Part shown: piece after piece, positions 10,652-23,400 of the stretch | How the letters are laid out: the number at the start of each line of letters is the position of its first letter | How positions within the stretch are numbered: the first letter of the stretch is position 1 | Origin: Tricholomella constricta | Lineage: Eukaryota; Basidiomycota; Agaricomycetes; Agaricales; Lyophyllaceae | Direction: 5' to 3' | Length of the DNA stretch: 64,000 bases | NCBI GenBank assembly: GCA_013368375.1 | Contig: JAACJP010000017.1 | Location: forward strand, 496,001-560,000 | Made by a program: the position numbers and the translations under genes | The notes under the pieces: model-generated | Told to the model about the DNA's origin: nothing | Databases searched by the model: none | Seen by the model: only the letters and a program-made list of their open reading frames with translations

Positions 10652-11661
10652 TAGTGTTGCTGCCAAAGTAAACTCACTTCGAAGTTAGTTTGCTTCAGTT
10701 CAAAAATGATGCCACTTTGTTCTAGTTCGTTTTAATGAAGTGTAACAAAGTGAAGTTCATGAACTGGTAATGAACTGATCAGATGATGACATAATTTGCT
10801 GATGACATCACGTCGTCTGCCACGTCTTGGCCGCGTTGCTTTCTGGCGTGTCGGCCACGATTTCTTGCCCGTTTTGCTCCCTCTCTTCCTCCTTTCCTCC
10901 CAAGGCCTGTTCTTACTTTCTGCTCTATATCATCAGTTTATTTATTTTCCATTACTCTGAAATCTCTAGTCTTTCAGGTCTAGCCCCATGTTGTTACAAT
11001 TTTTTTACTTGGAGCCCACCAAAAACATGTCTCAACTATGAGCTTCCAGTTCTGTCTTCCTATCTTTGAGGCCAGCAACATGTTTTTTCATTCCTGAAGA
11101 TCCTATATGCTGATAGCCTCCTCACAGCCTTCCCCTGGAGGCTTTCACCATCATCAACAGAACTCTGGAGGCTATTTTTATTCCCAGCCACACAATCCAA
11201 TGCCTGCAATCTTCCGCAACCCATTTGGTCAGCCACCACCTATGTATACAAGGAGACAGGCAAAGTGCGATGTAGCAAGCTGTTCCCAATGCTCATGGAA
11301 GCCCTTCAAGCCCTTCAAATACTTAGTTTCATCCGCAGTATAAGCATTAGTTGCAGTTTGTGCTTGTCAATATGTTACATATATAATCTAAATGATGACC
11401 CACCTCTTAAATTTCATTCAATAATCAGCCATAAAATGGGATCAGGGAGAGCGACCACCGACATTCCGCTTTGACAATTGATGATGTTTGGACACTGTTT
11501 GACATGCCCACTATTCCGCTTTTGGCAATTGATGGTATTTGGACACTGTTTGTGCCCACTTCGCGAGGACTTCGCCAGTTCACTTCGATTTTCAGTTCAT
11601 TTCACGAAGTGGGAACGAAGTGTCACTTCACTTCGCTTCAATTCACTTCGCGGCAACACTA
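10652..11661. mobile_element. Candidate hAT-like inverted-repeat element
   Basis: The left end TAGTGTTGCTGCCAAAGTAA and the inverse of the right end TAGTGTTGCCGCGAAGTGAA match well, and both are followed by many short GAAGTGAA-type repeats. TAGTG fits the loose hAT end pattern. I could not find an 8-bp duplication; the flanks CGTACCGC and CCGGCGTA do not match, so the exact ends may lie slightly outside. A frame at 11107-11343 is unrecognised and probably not a gene. Confidence 0.5.
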
Positions 11662-11702
11662 CCGGCGTACGGCGCAACAGCCAATCAAATATTACGCACT
11701 AT

Positions 11703-12785
11703 TACGGTGCGCCAGGAGTGCCAGCCAGGATCTGAAGTCGAGTGTTTGAATTCAAACCATGCTCAGCAAGAAGAACCCTCATGTCGGAGTTTGAATGTCC
11801 TCCGCGAGATCGGGTAGTCATTTTTGTACTGTATCGTTGCCCTTCAACAACTTCACACCCCACCTCAATTACCGTTTTCGCATTCTAATCCTACATATTG
11901 ATTCTTGTTGATGTTTCCCTTTTCCCACACTCTTCCTTATTTTTCTCTTGATGAAGTATCACTACCTGATTAAATCTATCTTATCTCATTGCATTGATGT
12001 GGGACTAAATTTCATCAAACTGCCCATACCTTTGCAACTTCACCTCTCCTCTTTGGGGACCCATGCGCTCGTTCATTTTACCCTTGAAGACGCTTACAAT
12101 ACTACACCTGGCTTAGCTTCTGTAATTTAGATAAGCAGGAACAGACTGCGAGTAAACGTCTCATGGCCCATGGGAAAAGAAGTTTAAATCTCCGACTAAA
12201 AATAAGGAAAAGCAAGGGAAGAAGAAGAAAGAAAAGAAATAAAAGAACAACCAAGACAAGTGGCAGGAAAAAATATTGAGCGAGAGGAGAGATGGAATGC
12301 AAAGTAATGGAAGGTCCAAGATATATCGTATCATGTCCGGAATTGAATATGGCGTCTTGATGGCGTCGAAAATTTTGTGGGATCGAAAAAGATTAGTTTT
12401 AATTACTGACTACGTTACAAGCTCGTTACAGAAGTTGACATGGCAATTCGAATTTTTTTATACTCATGGCATCAGCGAGCAAGTCAACTTTCAAGGCACG
12501 GTACGGCGGGTATATAAGACATCTATCTTTCAATCCTCAAAGCGCAAAGGAATTTTTTTCTTCCACAGGAGGGTATGGCAATAGGTCACAGACACCATGT
12601 GTTGGTCTTGAAGGCCTAAGTACACCATGCGACACTGTCCTTCACTGTCAAAACAAAGTGCGAAGACTCAAACGGGATTATTTAATTTTACGGAGGACAT
12701 TTAAACTCCGAGATGAGGGTTCTTCTTGTGTTTTGGATTCGAACGCTCGACTTCAAATCCTGGCTGGCACTCCTGGCGCACCGTA
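11703..12785. mobile_element. 1,083-bp inverted-repeat element with 6-bp target duplication
   Basis: The terminal inverted repeats are at least 100 bp, beginning TACGGTGCGCCAGGAGTG on the left and inverted on the right, with one mismatch per ~10 bp further in. CACTAT flanks both sides (11697-11702 and 12786-12791). The interior is AT-rich and holds only small frames without motifs, so it is non-autonomous. The superfamily is not clear from the ends. Confidence 0.7.
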
Positions 12786-13023
12786 CACTATACAGCCCTG
12801 ATCACAACACTGGAAGCCCTGGGATGGACAGAAGAAGTTCTAGGTCGGTGGCGGCTCGCATCCTCTCGCATCACTTTGGCATCACTGCACACTTCGGTGC
12901 CCTGGCCAAATTGTAATTCGAGTCCGAGAAGAGACCTGGGCAGGTCCCGTACCTGCTCACGACACAGCCAAGGCATAAACGGAGAAATAAACTGCCGTCT
13001 GATGTCCATTGGATGTCCATCTC

Positions 13024-14344
13024 CTACTTAAGTGTTTGATTGTACATGTATGTATACCAAACCTCCAGATGTCCCTTGTCTTGGTGAGCATCGGCCACAG
13101 CTAAGAGCGCCTCGTGGATTTGCTCATGCGAAGCGGAATGGGCGTAACGGTTGCCTTCGTAACGTACCGAGTTCGAGAACAGAAGGAAGTGGACTGCATT
13201 GTATGTGACGTCCATTGTGGTTTGACTTCTGAGTGTTTGCAGGACGAAATCGATAGGTGGGGTTGGCTTGTTAAGCAGTTGGTCAACTGATGTAATCCCA
13301 AGTTGAGTAAAAAGTTTGTCTCTGGTTTGATCAAGGAAAGCGCGGAGGTATATGGGGGACAGGGTCTGAGAATGGAGTGTTAAGCGCTGCAAGTAATTGT
13401 CGAAAAGAGTTGTACAAACCTTCTGCACCGCCGTCAACTTTTCTTTCAGCACGGCGTTCTCCTGTTCAGATGTGAACATAGTCCAAATGACGGGAATATA
13501 AGTATCACACCTGTTTGATAATAGCATTTTTCTGTTCGAACGTCATAGTCCGGACGACAAGGATATCAGTATCGCACCTGTTTCACATTCGCCAGCTCTG
13601 TTGCCTGCTCCTGCTGATTTAGGCTTAGTGCATCTACCTTCGCCATGAGTTTTGCCATGAGGGTTGCTACATGTCTACCCTCCAGCGACTTGTCGTCATC
13701 TGGTGGCTCAGAAACAAAGGGTGTCTTCTCAGCGTCCAGAGCTGGTTGTTGTTGAAGCTCAGTCGGTTTCTTCGACTTCCCTTGAGGGTGAGAAGTCAAT
13801 AATGCTCGATATGACTTTCAGAATGCCACGCACCTGCCTTCCGCTTCTTGGCAGCAGTCGAGTTTGGGATGGTATCTTTCTTCTTCAGTTTACCTCCCTT
13901 CTCATACTCGTCGACAATTAATTTTAGCCGCATGTTCTGAGAGTGTTGTTCAAGAAAGAATGACTCATTAGTCGGCTCGACGGAAAGGATGAGGGTCTTT
14001 TCGCCTGGTGCGAGGTAATCACGGAACGTTTCAGGCTCTTTGTCCAACGTTGCTGGGACTGACATCACGGACGTCAGCAGCTGTTGACGACGTCGGATTT
14101 CGTATTTACCTGCTGGAATGCATTTCAGGTCGTCCGTGAGTTTGAGTACCTCACCAAACTGCTGATCAAATCCAATCGTGCAAGTTTCCGTCATATCCAT
14201 TATTGCGTCCACCATCTTTGTATCGAGGGGATACTCTTTTCTCCACGTCAAGCCCTTGAATGAGACCACAAGCATCAGTTCTACCACATCGTTGTCTCGG
14301 TGAGTCGTTGGGGCTGAATCATTGGGATCGTTGTTGGTCGACAT
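13024..14344 (-). CDS. Predicted coiled-coil protein with NLS and a one-heptad microexon (390 aa, unknown function)
   Basis: Four exons: 14344-13834, 13780-13578, 13531-13511 and 13461-13024; all junctions are phase-consistent and give 390 residues. The N-terminal ~170 residues hold a folded-looking region (ELMLVVSFKGLTWRKEYPLD, FGEVLKLTDDLKCIPAGKYEIRRRQQLL). A lysine-rich bipartite-like NLS follows (KGGKLKKKD...KKRKAGKSKKP), then a heptad stretch: ELANVKQ, KNAIIKQ, ENAVLKEKL. The third exon is only 21 nt and encodes exactly KNAIIKQ; the introns on each side (46 and 49 nt) are clearly copies of one another. The C-terminal ~140 residues are helical in composition. I start at MSTNND (14344); an upstream in-frame extension to 14503 exists but looks non-coding. 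I do not recognise the family. Confidence 0.7.
13511..13531 (-). other. 21-nt microexon encoding one heptad
   Basis: It is flanked by GTGCGATACTGATAT...GAACAG and GTGTGATACTTATAT...GAACAG introns, which align along their full length. Both introns are phase 0, so the unit intron+21 nt is a tandem duplication that adds seven residues. Confidence 0.7.
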
Positions 14345-16169
14345 TGAAGATCGCACCCCTGGATGGCCAGGACCAGTTATACAGTAAGTAACGCTTATAA
14401 TCAACACCATGAGGTCCCCATGAGGCCTCAGTTGATGGGACAACTCATTTACGAGGCGATAACAACATCCTACATCTAATCGATTATGGCGCACTGGCAA
14501 CATCCATCTGGGATTGTACCCCTGTTAACCTTTCTATAGAAACTTCAGGGTCTCTTAGATCGTGATAGAGGGACTTGCAGAACACTTACAAAACATACAG
14601 TCTTGCTCCCCTCTCTTCGAAGTCCAACCGCAATGAGTTGTCACGATTGTACTGCTGACAACGTGTTCTATGGCAGATTCACGTAAACCTTGAGCACCCA
14701 GGGCGCGTCCCTGGCACTTGGTACAATCTCTCGCGCCATTGTTTTCTTGGGACGGATCTGGCCCGCCTCTAGAACTGAAACAAAACAACTTACAGTGATT
14801 CGAAGCCCTTTTCATTATTGTGAAAAGACACCCATGGATATGGATACGTTGGTCCTAACTGGCCGCGCTGGTGTCGAGTTGTCATCTTCCCTTCAATGAA
14901 GGGTCGAGAGATCTCATCAACTGGGACTGCTGCCCCGTAGTGGACGCTAGGGCGTTAAGGTAGAGTTAACCGTCCAAAACAACATGTTCTGACGAATCCA
15001 GTGCCTACTCCATTCATAACCAGTCCATCCCAGCTATCGTGGCAGAGAAAAAGTACGATAAGGTCGGTGCTGCGAGGTGAGTAGTAACGCAAGTTTTTAT
15101 GCTAAAAGTATATTAGTGAATATCAGCTAACGCTATGGAGGGTTGACACTGATACTACGGCTCGCTGTCACCGGACCTCGTTCAAAGTCACGTCGTCGTT
15201 TGCCATCATCAAAGTACGTCTTTTCTATTCCAGAGCGATTTTTTGCCGTCGGGTCGTACTAATGTATGTAACAATATATCCTGACAGGCCCCGGCCTCCT
15301 GGGCATGCGCTGAAATTTCGACGCGAATTCGTTTCATACATATAGTCACCGTTCATGACTGACGAATGCGCCATTTCATACTTGGGTAGATGATTTGTCT
15401 ACCAGCTCTGCTGTTCGCTTGCAGGCTAAGGCCATCTTCTCGGAACGCAGGGGGGCGGATAAATGATTTTAAGGATGTTAAAGGTGCAGCCAAACTTGTT
15501 TGGAGGATAGCTGGCTCACACATTCATCATGGCTTAGGCACAGCGCATGGGTTTTCTCTGTGCGACTCAACTTTGGCATCCCGGAAGTGAAAGCGGCACA
15601 TGAGAAGGTGTTTCAACAGATTATGGATTAGTTTGCGCAGACTTAAACGTTCTCTTCAAGCACTTAGTATACGTCGACTAATTCAACAGAATTGGTCTCA
15701 AATATAACAACATTGGGCCCCCGTTGGCTTTCGGACCCTTCGCATACTGGCAAAATTAATATATGTACCTCTTAGCAACCCAATCGAGTACAGATTCCTC
15801 CGAACTCAATGGTTCGACTGCGTCCAAAAATTCAGATCCTGGAAAGACATACGTAACAGTGAAGATCAAATACAGGTTGTGGCTATTTAGACACGTATAC
15901 GGAATTCTATGATTGTGGAGACGATATATACATAGCCTCCGTGATGAATCAAGCACGAGAAAGCCAACCCACTTGCAGGCCCGTCATAACACGCATCGTT
16001 TCCGGGTATGTGCTGTTACTCTCCTTCAAAAGACCAGCCAACCGACGACAAATAGGCATAGGGTAGAACATATATTCCGCCTGCGGAAAACCAGGGTATT
16101 TAGCCAGGATACTAATACAGAACCACAGCTCGTCAGTGCCAGCAACCGCGAGACTGAGTGGGAAAATAT
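14345..16169. other. Intergenic, no supported gene
   Basis: Only short frames without motifs occur on either strand. It holds the upstream region of the coiled-coil gene and the 3' flank of the UBE3D-like gene. Confidence 0.5.
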
Positions 16170-19100
16170 TTACGATTTAAGATCCGCTGTCCGCTCAGTG
16201 GGCGTCAAGATCTTGAAGAGCACTTTCGCCGCATGGATGCAACCGCTCTTGGGTATGGCGTAGGGGGTGGATGTGGTATAAGCAATCCGGATGTTGGGTT
16301 TGAATAGCCATATCTAGAAAGATTGATGATCGAATTCGGATCAATTGGAGAAAAATCGTTGGGACGAACAAGTATTCGGGGGCGTTCATCCTCCTCATCC
16401 AAGATCACGAATCGATATGTTGCATGAGCTCGCACAAATTCAGTCATGTCTTCGACGATGAAAGCAGATAATGGAATCTTCGTGGGCCTGAATAAGATTC
16501 AGCATGGACGTGCCGCCAAGCAGAAGAATGAGGACGTACTCGCTGTTAAGGCTGACAGGGCGGATTGCATACTTGAGCAGCCTGAAAATAGTTTGGGTTT
16601 TGTCCTCTACTGGGTGATCCTGACATCGACCAATGACAGCACCACATAGACATCGGGCAAGGCGCCATTCTTCTCCCGGCTGAATATAGGTAGCTTAGTA
16701 CACCTTTTCCAGGAAAAATTTTGAAATAAGGTTGATGGGAAATGTGTTCTCAAGCGTAGCTCCCATGACGTGTACCTCATAAGCATGAGAGTTGTTTGAG
16801 CGAGCAACCAAGCGCAGCCTTGCAGCCACGATCGTTAATCTGGGACGCTTTGTATCAACCGAAAAACCGCCGCCTTCGTATTCATCCACAATCTCCGCGA
16901 GTGCAGCACCACCCCAAAACCATCTAGGGCTTCGGGGAGTCACTAACACGCGCATGAAAGAGTTTCCAAACACGAGACAAACAGCCGCTGGTAGGAACCA
17001 ACGCCGGTCTTCTTGGTCGTCCGAAACAGAAAAAAAGACATGGGAAATTTAACATGAAACGGGGTGAGCACCCACCTTAGGTTCCTTCGTGAGATGAAGG
17101 TTGTTTAAAGTCATCGAGGACTCTTCAAACAGGATATAGCTCCCGCCCACGAGGGCCTGGCCGGCGTGTGGCCAAAATCCGCCTTGTCCGTGCCGCATGA
17201 CCTGCTCATGCAGCTTTTGGTCGGCATGGCACATCCAAGCATCCACGAGCTCTTGCCAGTGTTCGGATGGCAGGTCACGGTACTCTTCGATTCTCGTGGA
17301 CTGAACGACGGGGAGTGAACAAGAAGCGCAAATGAAGGAGGTAGGGTTGGCGGCGGACAATTGCACCGCATCAAGGAGCGGAGGATGATCCTCATTTGCG
17401 ATTTCGGCAGAGAGGCCAGTTGCCACGGTGGTGAGCTTGATCTCGTAATGGCTGCTCTGCACCCTGACTTCCTGCTTTCCTGGAAGAATCCGTGCAGGCA
17501 GGAGGAGCGGCAGAGAAGCGCGTGGGCCACTGGTGATGATGAGGCGATCGCCGCCCTCGGCATGGCTCTCTGGATATGGAGGGAGAACCTCGGCTTCGAG
17601 GTCGACCCCTGGCGTAGCGCTGGTGACCGTAAAGAAGACTAATACATGGTGCAAGTTCTCGTGATTTTCGGCGACGTAATTTAAGTCGAAACCGACTGCG
17701 AGAGACATATTAACCCGACGCGAGAAATGACAAGAGATATGAAGTGCATACCATTCGGAACCGATGGTAGCGCATTGACACCTCGTGATCTTGATCGGGA
17801 ATGAGAAGTACTGTTACTCCCGTTACTGCTGGATCCAGATCTCGACGAGGAGGATCGTAGCCAAGACAAAGAAGGGGCTGATAAGCTGCGATGTCTTAAT
17901 CCTTTCTTCGACTTATGGGAGGTAATCTCGGGAATCTCTGAATCGGCGTCATCAAGGCGTGCTGGCGGCGGCTCCTTGACGAATTCCGGGAGAGTGAGCA
18001 TCGCTTGCGGATCGGCGCGGATAGACGCAGGTGGAACGGCCTCGCGAATAAATTCAGGGAGACTGAGAAGCGCATGTGGGTCCTTAGCTCGCGGCTGCAA
18101 GACGGCATCTTGACCATGGAGGCGACCGGCCCCAGAATGATTTGCGAGTTGCTCAACGAACGCATCTCTCTTAGGCAAGGTGTGAGGACGTAACGCCTTC
18201 GAACAATACAGTACTGGACGTACCTTGGCAAGGTCCTTTTGGCGTGCTCTCTCGAGTCTGCCAGGCAGTCCACCCTCCAAAACAACACTTTGATTGCTCA
18301 ACGAACGCCCCGATGCTTTCCCCAAAAGGTCTAACATCCTCTCCAACTCCTGTATATCCCCATCATTCTCGTTTTGTTTGCCTGAACGCGATTGTGGAGT
18401 TTGTGTGCCCTCCCGAGTAGCCCTCTCCATCTGCGCCACTTTCGACGATTTGAGCTCGACTCTTTGATTGTGTAGTTGTGGAGCAACGAGATATAGCCTG
18501 TCAATAGCCATTGCCACGCCCTCCAGATCGAGTCTCATCTTCTCGTCCATTTGTCGTGATGCCGTGATGGGAGAATGAGGAGTATTCCGGGATTTAGAAT
18601 CAATGGATGTCCGCACACCAGACTCATGGTATTTAGGGGGGGTGTCAAGTTCGTAATCCTCAGGATCGTATTGGGGCGGAAGGCTGTCAAAGGAAAATCG
18701 AGGAAGATTTTCCGTGCGTTCTTTGCACATCGCCACAATCTTTTCCAGTTCTTCGTCGATCCGGCTCCACAGAAGAGCCGCCTCGACCACCAAGACAGGG
18801 GGTGCATCCGAAGCAAGGATATCCGGCTGCGTTGAAAGGCGTTCAACCTGTAGGTCGCTGAGCTGGCGTTTAAGCACGGCGAAAAGGTCGGAGGGGCCAG
18901 CAATGTCAAAGGCGTTAGTTTCCGGTGTTTCGCGGAAAGATTGGGTCGAATTTGACTGGATCGTTGATAAACGATCGAGATGTGAAAGTAAGGAAAGGAG
19001 GGAAGTCGCGAGTAGAGCGTCTGCTGGTTCCAACGACAATGAGATATTGTCGACCCGCGTGCGAAGTTCGTGTAGTAGCTCTGATTCAGTGCTGCCGCTA

Positions 19101-19607
19101 TGGACCTCAATCATGGTATCAGCTCCTTCTTGGTTGCGGAGATTAGTAACGAGCGTCTGGAGTGCCGAGGAGGAGGATTCGGTAACTCCATGCTGCGAGG
19201 TGCTGGAGCCCGGAGAGGTGGAGGGCATGGAATGTCGACGGTCTGGTACGATCGGACTCCATCGCGTTGGCATAGAAAGAAGGTTGTTAAGGGTCATCAA
19301 ACAAGACTTCTGGACATGTACGATCGATGGCATAACTTCTTGCTGAATATCAATGAACGCTCGATTATTTACATCACAACATGAAATGACCTCTCACCAA
19401 AACACCGTGGCTTTCAGAAGCCTGAACATGTTCGGCTTCAGCGGCGCGAGAAGTCCCTGCCTGCGTATCTGCCCTGTGGGTCGATGCGTCACCCAGGTCC
19501 TGCGAATTGACAATCTGATCTCGCGGAAATGGAGTAGGAACCGATGACGTTAGAAGAGGACTCGATGCAGGCCTTGAGAGTTGCTTTGGACGAGTCAGTG
19601 TTGCCAT
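16170..19607 (-). CDS. 1,002-aa protein with C-terminal HECT-like E2-binding (UBE3D-type, HECT_2) domain
   Basis: Eight exons: 19607-19398, 19342-18224, 18169-17752, 17695-17072, 17011-16776, 16679-16540, 16487-16370 and 16313-16170; introns are 52-96 nt and the sum is 3,009 nt in frame. The last ~420 residues match the UBE3D/UBE2CBP plan: HYEIKL, a CASC...PSEHWQELVDAWMCH cysteine block, PAAVCLVFGNSFMRV, a second cysteine block RCLCGAVIGRC, then IPLSAFIVEDMTEFVRAHATYRF and ILIWLFKPNIRIAY. Known relatives bind ubiquitin-charged E2s and act as E3-like factors. The N-terminal ~580 residues are serine/proline-rich with leucine-rich helices and two DPxALLxLPEF-type repeats (near 17960-18075). The joining intron 17696-17751 (GTATGC...TCGCAG) makes N- and C-terminal parts one gene; alternatively an ATG at 17708 could start a separate short UBE3D protein. 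Confidence 0.75.
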
Positions 19608-20463
19608 GCTCAAATTCAAGGCTTAGGGGGTCCAATTGGTGTCTTCTTCAACAAAATTAATTTCATTAAGCGAATGGTGGAAGGTGTGGACTCACTCCCT
19701 GCTTACGCAGTCAAGTTTTACCAGAGACGCGGGCCAGAATAACCATTCACAAGTTGAAAATTCGAATTCGTTGAGGGTAAACGATGTGGTCGACCGTCAA
19801 GTTGGATTCGTCTCCTGTGCTTGATTGATACAGGTGACACAGCTGCCCACTGCCCACCCCTGATCTTCGATTCGGGACTAGACCACGTCAAGAGATGATG
19901 ATCTTTATCAGCCTTGCAGCAACGTCAACGCGTACTTTGTTCCTCGGCGCAAGAGCTGGAGAGGTTGGGGTGAACCGGTTGTTTTCTTTCGAAAAAAAGT
20001 AAACAAAAACTAATTATTATTGGAAACTCGACCACGTGACCTTTATACCGTCTGGTACCGTAACCCTGCTTCAATCCATGGCCTGCCAAGGATCTGAACA
20101 GACCAAATTATATCTCAACATCGCACACGCGAGAAACACAATGTAGAGCTGCCAGAACCACTGTAGACGATCTCGGCGATTCCATGACCACGTCTTGGCA
20201 CCTCATCAAGCTTCATCATCCCGTTGATCAGGGACCGTGCCGCATGTTGAACTTAAGCGACAATGCGGCGAAAAATACTTATCCCGTTCACCTGCCACGA
20301 CCCGACCTTCTGCACGATTCTCAACGACCTTGGACGATCTGCTTTGATTGAATCATCTATCTGACCCCTTGACACGACTTTAATGCACCTGCCTCCAGTC
20401 CCGGGAATAAAAGAAAGCTTAGATTGACCTTGGACTTCCAGCTACGACCCGTAACGAATTACC
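19608..20463. promoter_or_regulatory. Divergent promoter region (UBE3D-like gene / WD40 gene)
   Basis: 856 bp between two divergent starts. I see a CACGTG E-box near 20031 and a forkhead-type GTAAACA near 20000. No gene. Regulation is inferred only from position. Confidence 0.4.
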
Positions 20464-23400
20464 ATGCCGGCCCATTACACAGCTGAGTTCTCGGAGTCTT
20501 TGCCTCCCGGAGCAACGACCCCAAAGGCTCGACCTTCCTCACCGCCAAGCCGCCGGGAGACTATCTTGAGCTTGGTGGAGATGCTTTTGCAACAGAACGG
20601 CGGCTTGGACCACGGTGAGTCCTTTGTCGTTCTTGGTCGTCTCCAGCTCATTTTATAATCCAGAGGACAAGCTTCCCAACTTCGAGGATGACAGGGATGT
20701 TCGTAAGTGTCACTCTCTCGTATTGTCATACTTTCTGTGGACCTTCCGCAAGCGACCGTGGATGAACATCTTCAAGTTGTTGGGGCAGAGGAATTCAACA
20801 AATTTGAACGGTAACTCTCCGAAAGTCGTCGTAAAATACCATCTTACCCTTGTATTACAGGCGAATCAACAGCCTAGATAAAGAAGTAGGCTTACGACTC
20901 TCATCTGATCCACACTACGTACAAACTTAACATGTTTCAAAGCTTCGAAATTTCGCAAATGCAGCGCGCCAACTCGGAAGCTCTGTCGCCATTCTTTCCT
21001 CTGCGTTTCACCTTCGCGAACGCCTCGCGCAGATTCTGGTACTGTACCGCCAAAATGCTGCCGATCTGTTTCCGCGAAAGATTATTCATCTCAGCCGAGA
21101 ACTCGCCCCCGATCCCGAACACGAACAGCCTAAAGCCAAACGTCGGCGTCGCGGGAGAATGGCGAAAGCCAAGGCACCCCCACATGTTGCGCGGCCCACC
21201 GTGAACGAAAATCTCGATCCCGAATTTTTTCCGGAGCAGTTGGAGGCTCTAGCCAAAGACGTTGCCACTTTTTTGGGTTGTTTAAACGAGTTTCCCGAAT
21301 TCACAGATGAAGCCGTCAATGCATCTATTCGTTCTTTTGAGGGGGACCTAAAGGTAGGGGACTCGTTTCCGCTCTTATGATCGAACACTTATAGATATTT
21401 TTAAAGTACTGGGCTTCTTGCCTGAAGGAATATGCTGGTAAGTCTCCGAATATTTCAGTGACGACCGTTCTAGATACTCCACTTCAGGTCATTTCCGTTA
21501 CCCGTCTGTGCAACGATACATACATGACCTCTCTGCGGAGATGGGAGAACATATCGACAGTATCACATCAACTCTTTCAATGTTTATCGAGATTGGCAGG
21601 TGATCTCAAAGATGTGCTGGTTCCACAATCTGATGCTGCCCCCCTACAGGTGTTCCTACAATCCGTTTCGCACAGAAGCACGGAGCGGCTAACCTCCTTA
21701 ACCTCTCTACTGTTGCGACATTCTTCTCTGCGGTCACGGCGACGACCCTGCAATTCTCTTTCGAACTTCCGCATGGTGGTTACTCAGACGCTGTCAATGT
21801 CTTCTGGTTTTCCTCTCTGGTGTTCAGCATTGCAGCTGCCGTAAACAGCTTGCTAGGTCTCACTTGGAAACAGGCGATGTAGTATGTTATTGCAGTGTTC
21901 CCCTCAATCCGCTTGGCCGGAAAACTCACTAGATGTAATCTAGTCGCTCACCAGGCCATCGCGTGCCCTGGTGGGTCCTTATCTGGATCAAAAGATCGCC
22001 GCTCGTGTTCCTCGTCATGTCTGTCGCCAGTTTTTCAATTGGACTTTGCTGCTTCGCATACGCATCTCGTCAGGTCAGTTCCTGTTTCTCCTCCGACTCC
22101 TAGATTTCATATATTCTGACATTGGAACGTAAAAACAGGCTCGCATAACGTCGATCTTGACTTCGGTTTTTACCGCCTTTACGTCTTTTGGCCTGGCAGC
22201 CGTCTCTGCGTGGTTTGCGTCCGAGCGATACATCTTCCTCCGACATCGGGGCAAGAAATGGCTGAGTGATGCTATTGTCGAGTACAAGATCATGATTATG
22301 AAGCTCCCTGGCATGCAGAGAGCGAAACGAACCTGGGATGTCATTAGAGATCGACTCAGCCAAATGAGGGACGCACTGCAGCGGCTCTCGTGCAAACTGC
22401 TGGGAATTGCCTACGCGCACAGCAGCTCTTCGGATAATTGCGATGATCTGGAAGCCGGGCTCCCAACTGCTCACGCCCATAGCATTCCTCCGGAGATGCC
22501 TACTTCCCCCCTACGGCGGCAATCTGATGTAATGAATGAGCCCAAGTCCCCTCGCCTGGCCAAATCGCCGGACGAGTCAGAGGAGCTTCCCACTCCGACG
22601 TCATCTGGGAGACAGCTTTGGAAAAATGCTCTTCGCAGCGTAAAGCTACGCTCAGCGATCTCCCCGCCCAGTAGCATGACTGATGTAATGAATGAGCCCA
22701 AGTCCCCTCCTCCTGACGAGTCAGAGGAACTTCCCACTCCGACGTCATCTGGGAGACAGCTTTGGAAAAATGCTTTTCGGAGCGTAAAACTGCGCTCAGC
22801 GATCTCCCCGCCCAGCAACATGAGCGTTGCCGGCAGCCCCCCTGCACCGCATCGCCGACGGACGACCTCCTCAAATCTCACTGGCACTTATGGGGAGCGG
22901 AAGCGAACCATGGCGGAAGAGCCCGTCAAGGCTGTGCTGCGGTCTCGCGTAGCTGCTCTCCGGCCCAAGCTTCAACAATTAGAGACAACGCAAGATGTAG
23001 CTGCTCATCAGGCCCTCGTACGCCATTTACAGTTCTCTCCCGACGGAAAATATCTGGCAACTTCGAGGTGAGAATGAGATTTTTGAATATGATTAGGGGG
23101 CTTACGTTGCAAATGCAGTTGGGACCGGACATCGATAGTCTTTCGCGTTGGGGTAAGATCGCATGTTTTCCGCAACAGACCTGCAGACTGCTAACTACTT
23201 GTTCACAGGATCCTTTGATTTCTCATCGTATTCTGGCACACCCACAAGGCTTTGTGGGACAGGTCGCCTGGTGAGATGGAGTTATGTTCGATGTGGACAT
23301 CCGTATCTGACATATGATGCCAGGTCACCCACTGGAAATCTGCTTCTAACGAAACTTGGCCGAGGCATCAAAGTCTGGACTGCGGAGGTGGGTCGCGTGC

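Noticed and set aside
13383..13415. A 33-nt intron (GTTTGT...TTGCAG) in the coiled-coil gene
   Set aside because: Too short for splicing; the frame is open through it and the residues fit the surrounding helix.
17049..17708. Separate short UBE3D gene starting at ATG 17708
   Set aside because: The ATG overlaps the 3' end of the upstream frame, and a GTATGC...CTCGCAG intron joins the two in phase; kept as an alternative only.
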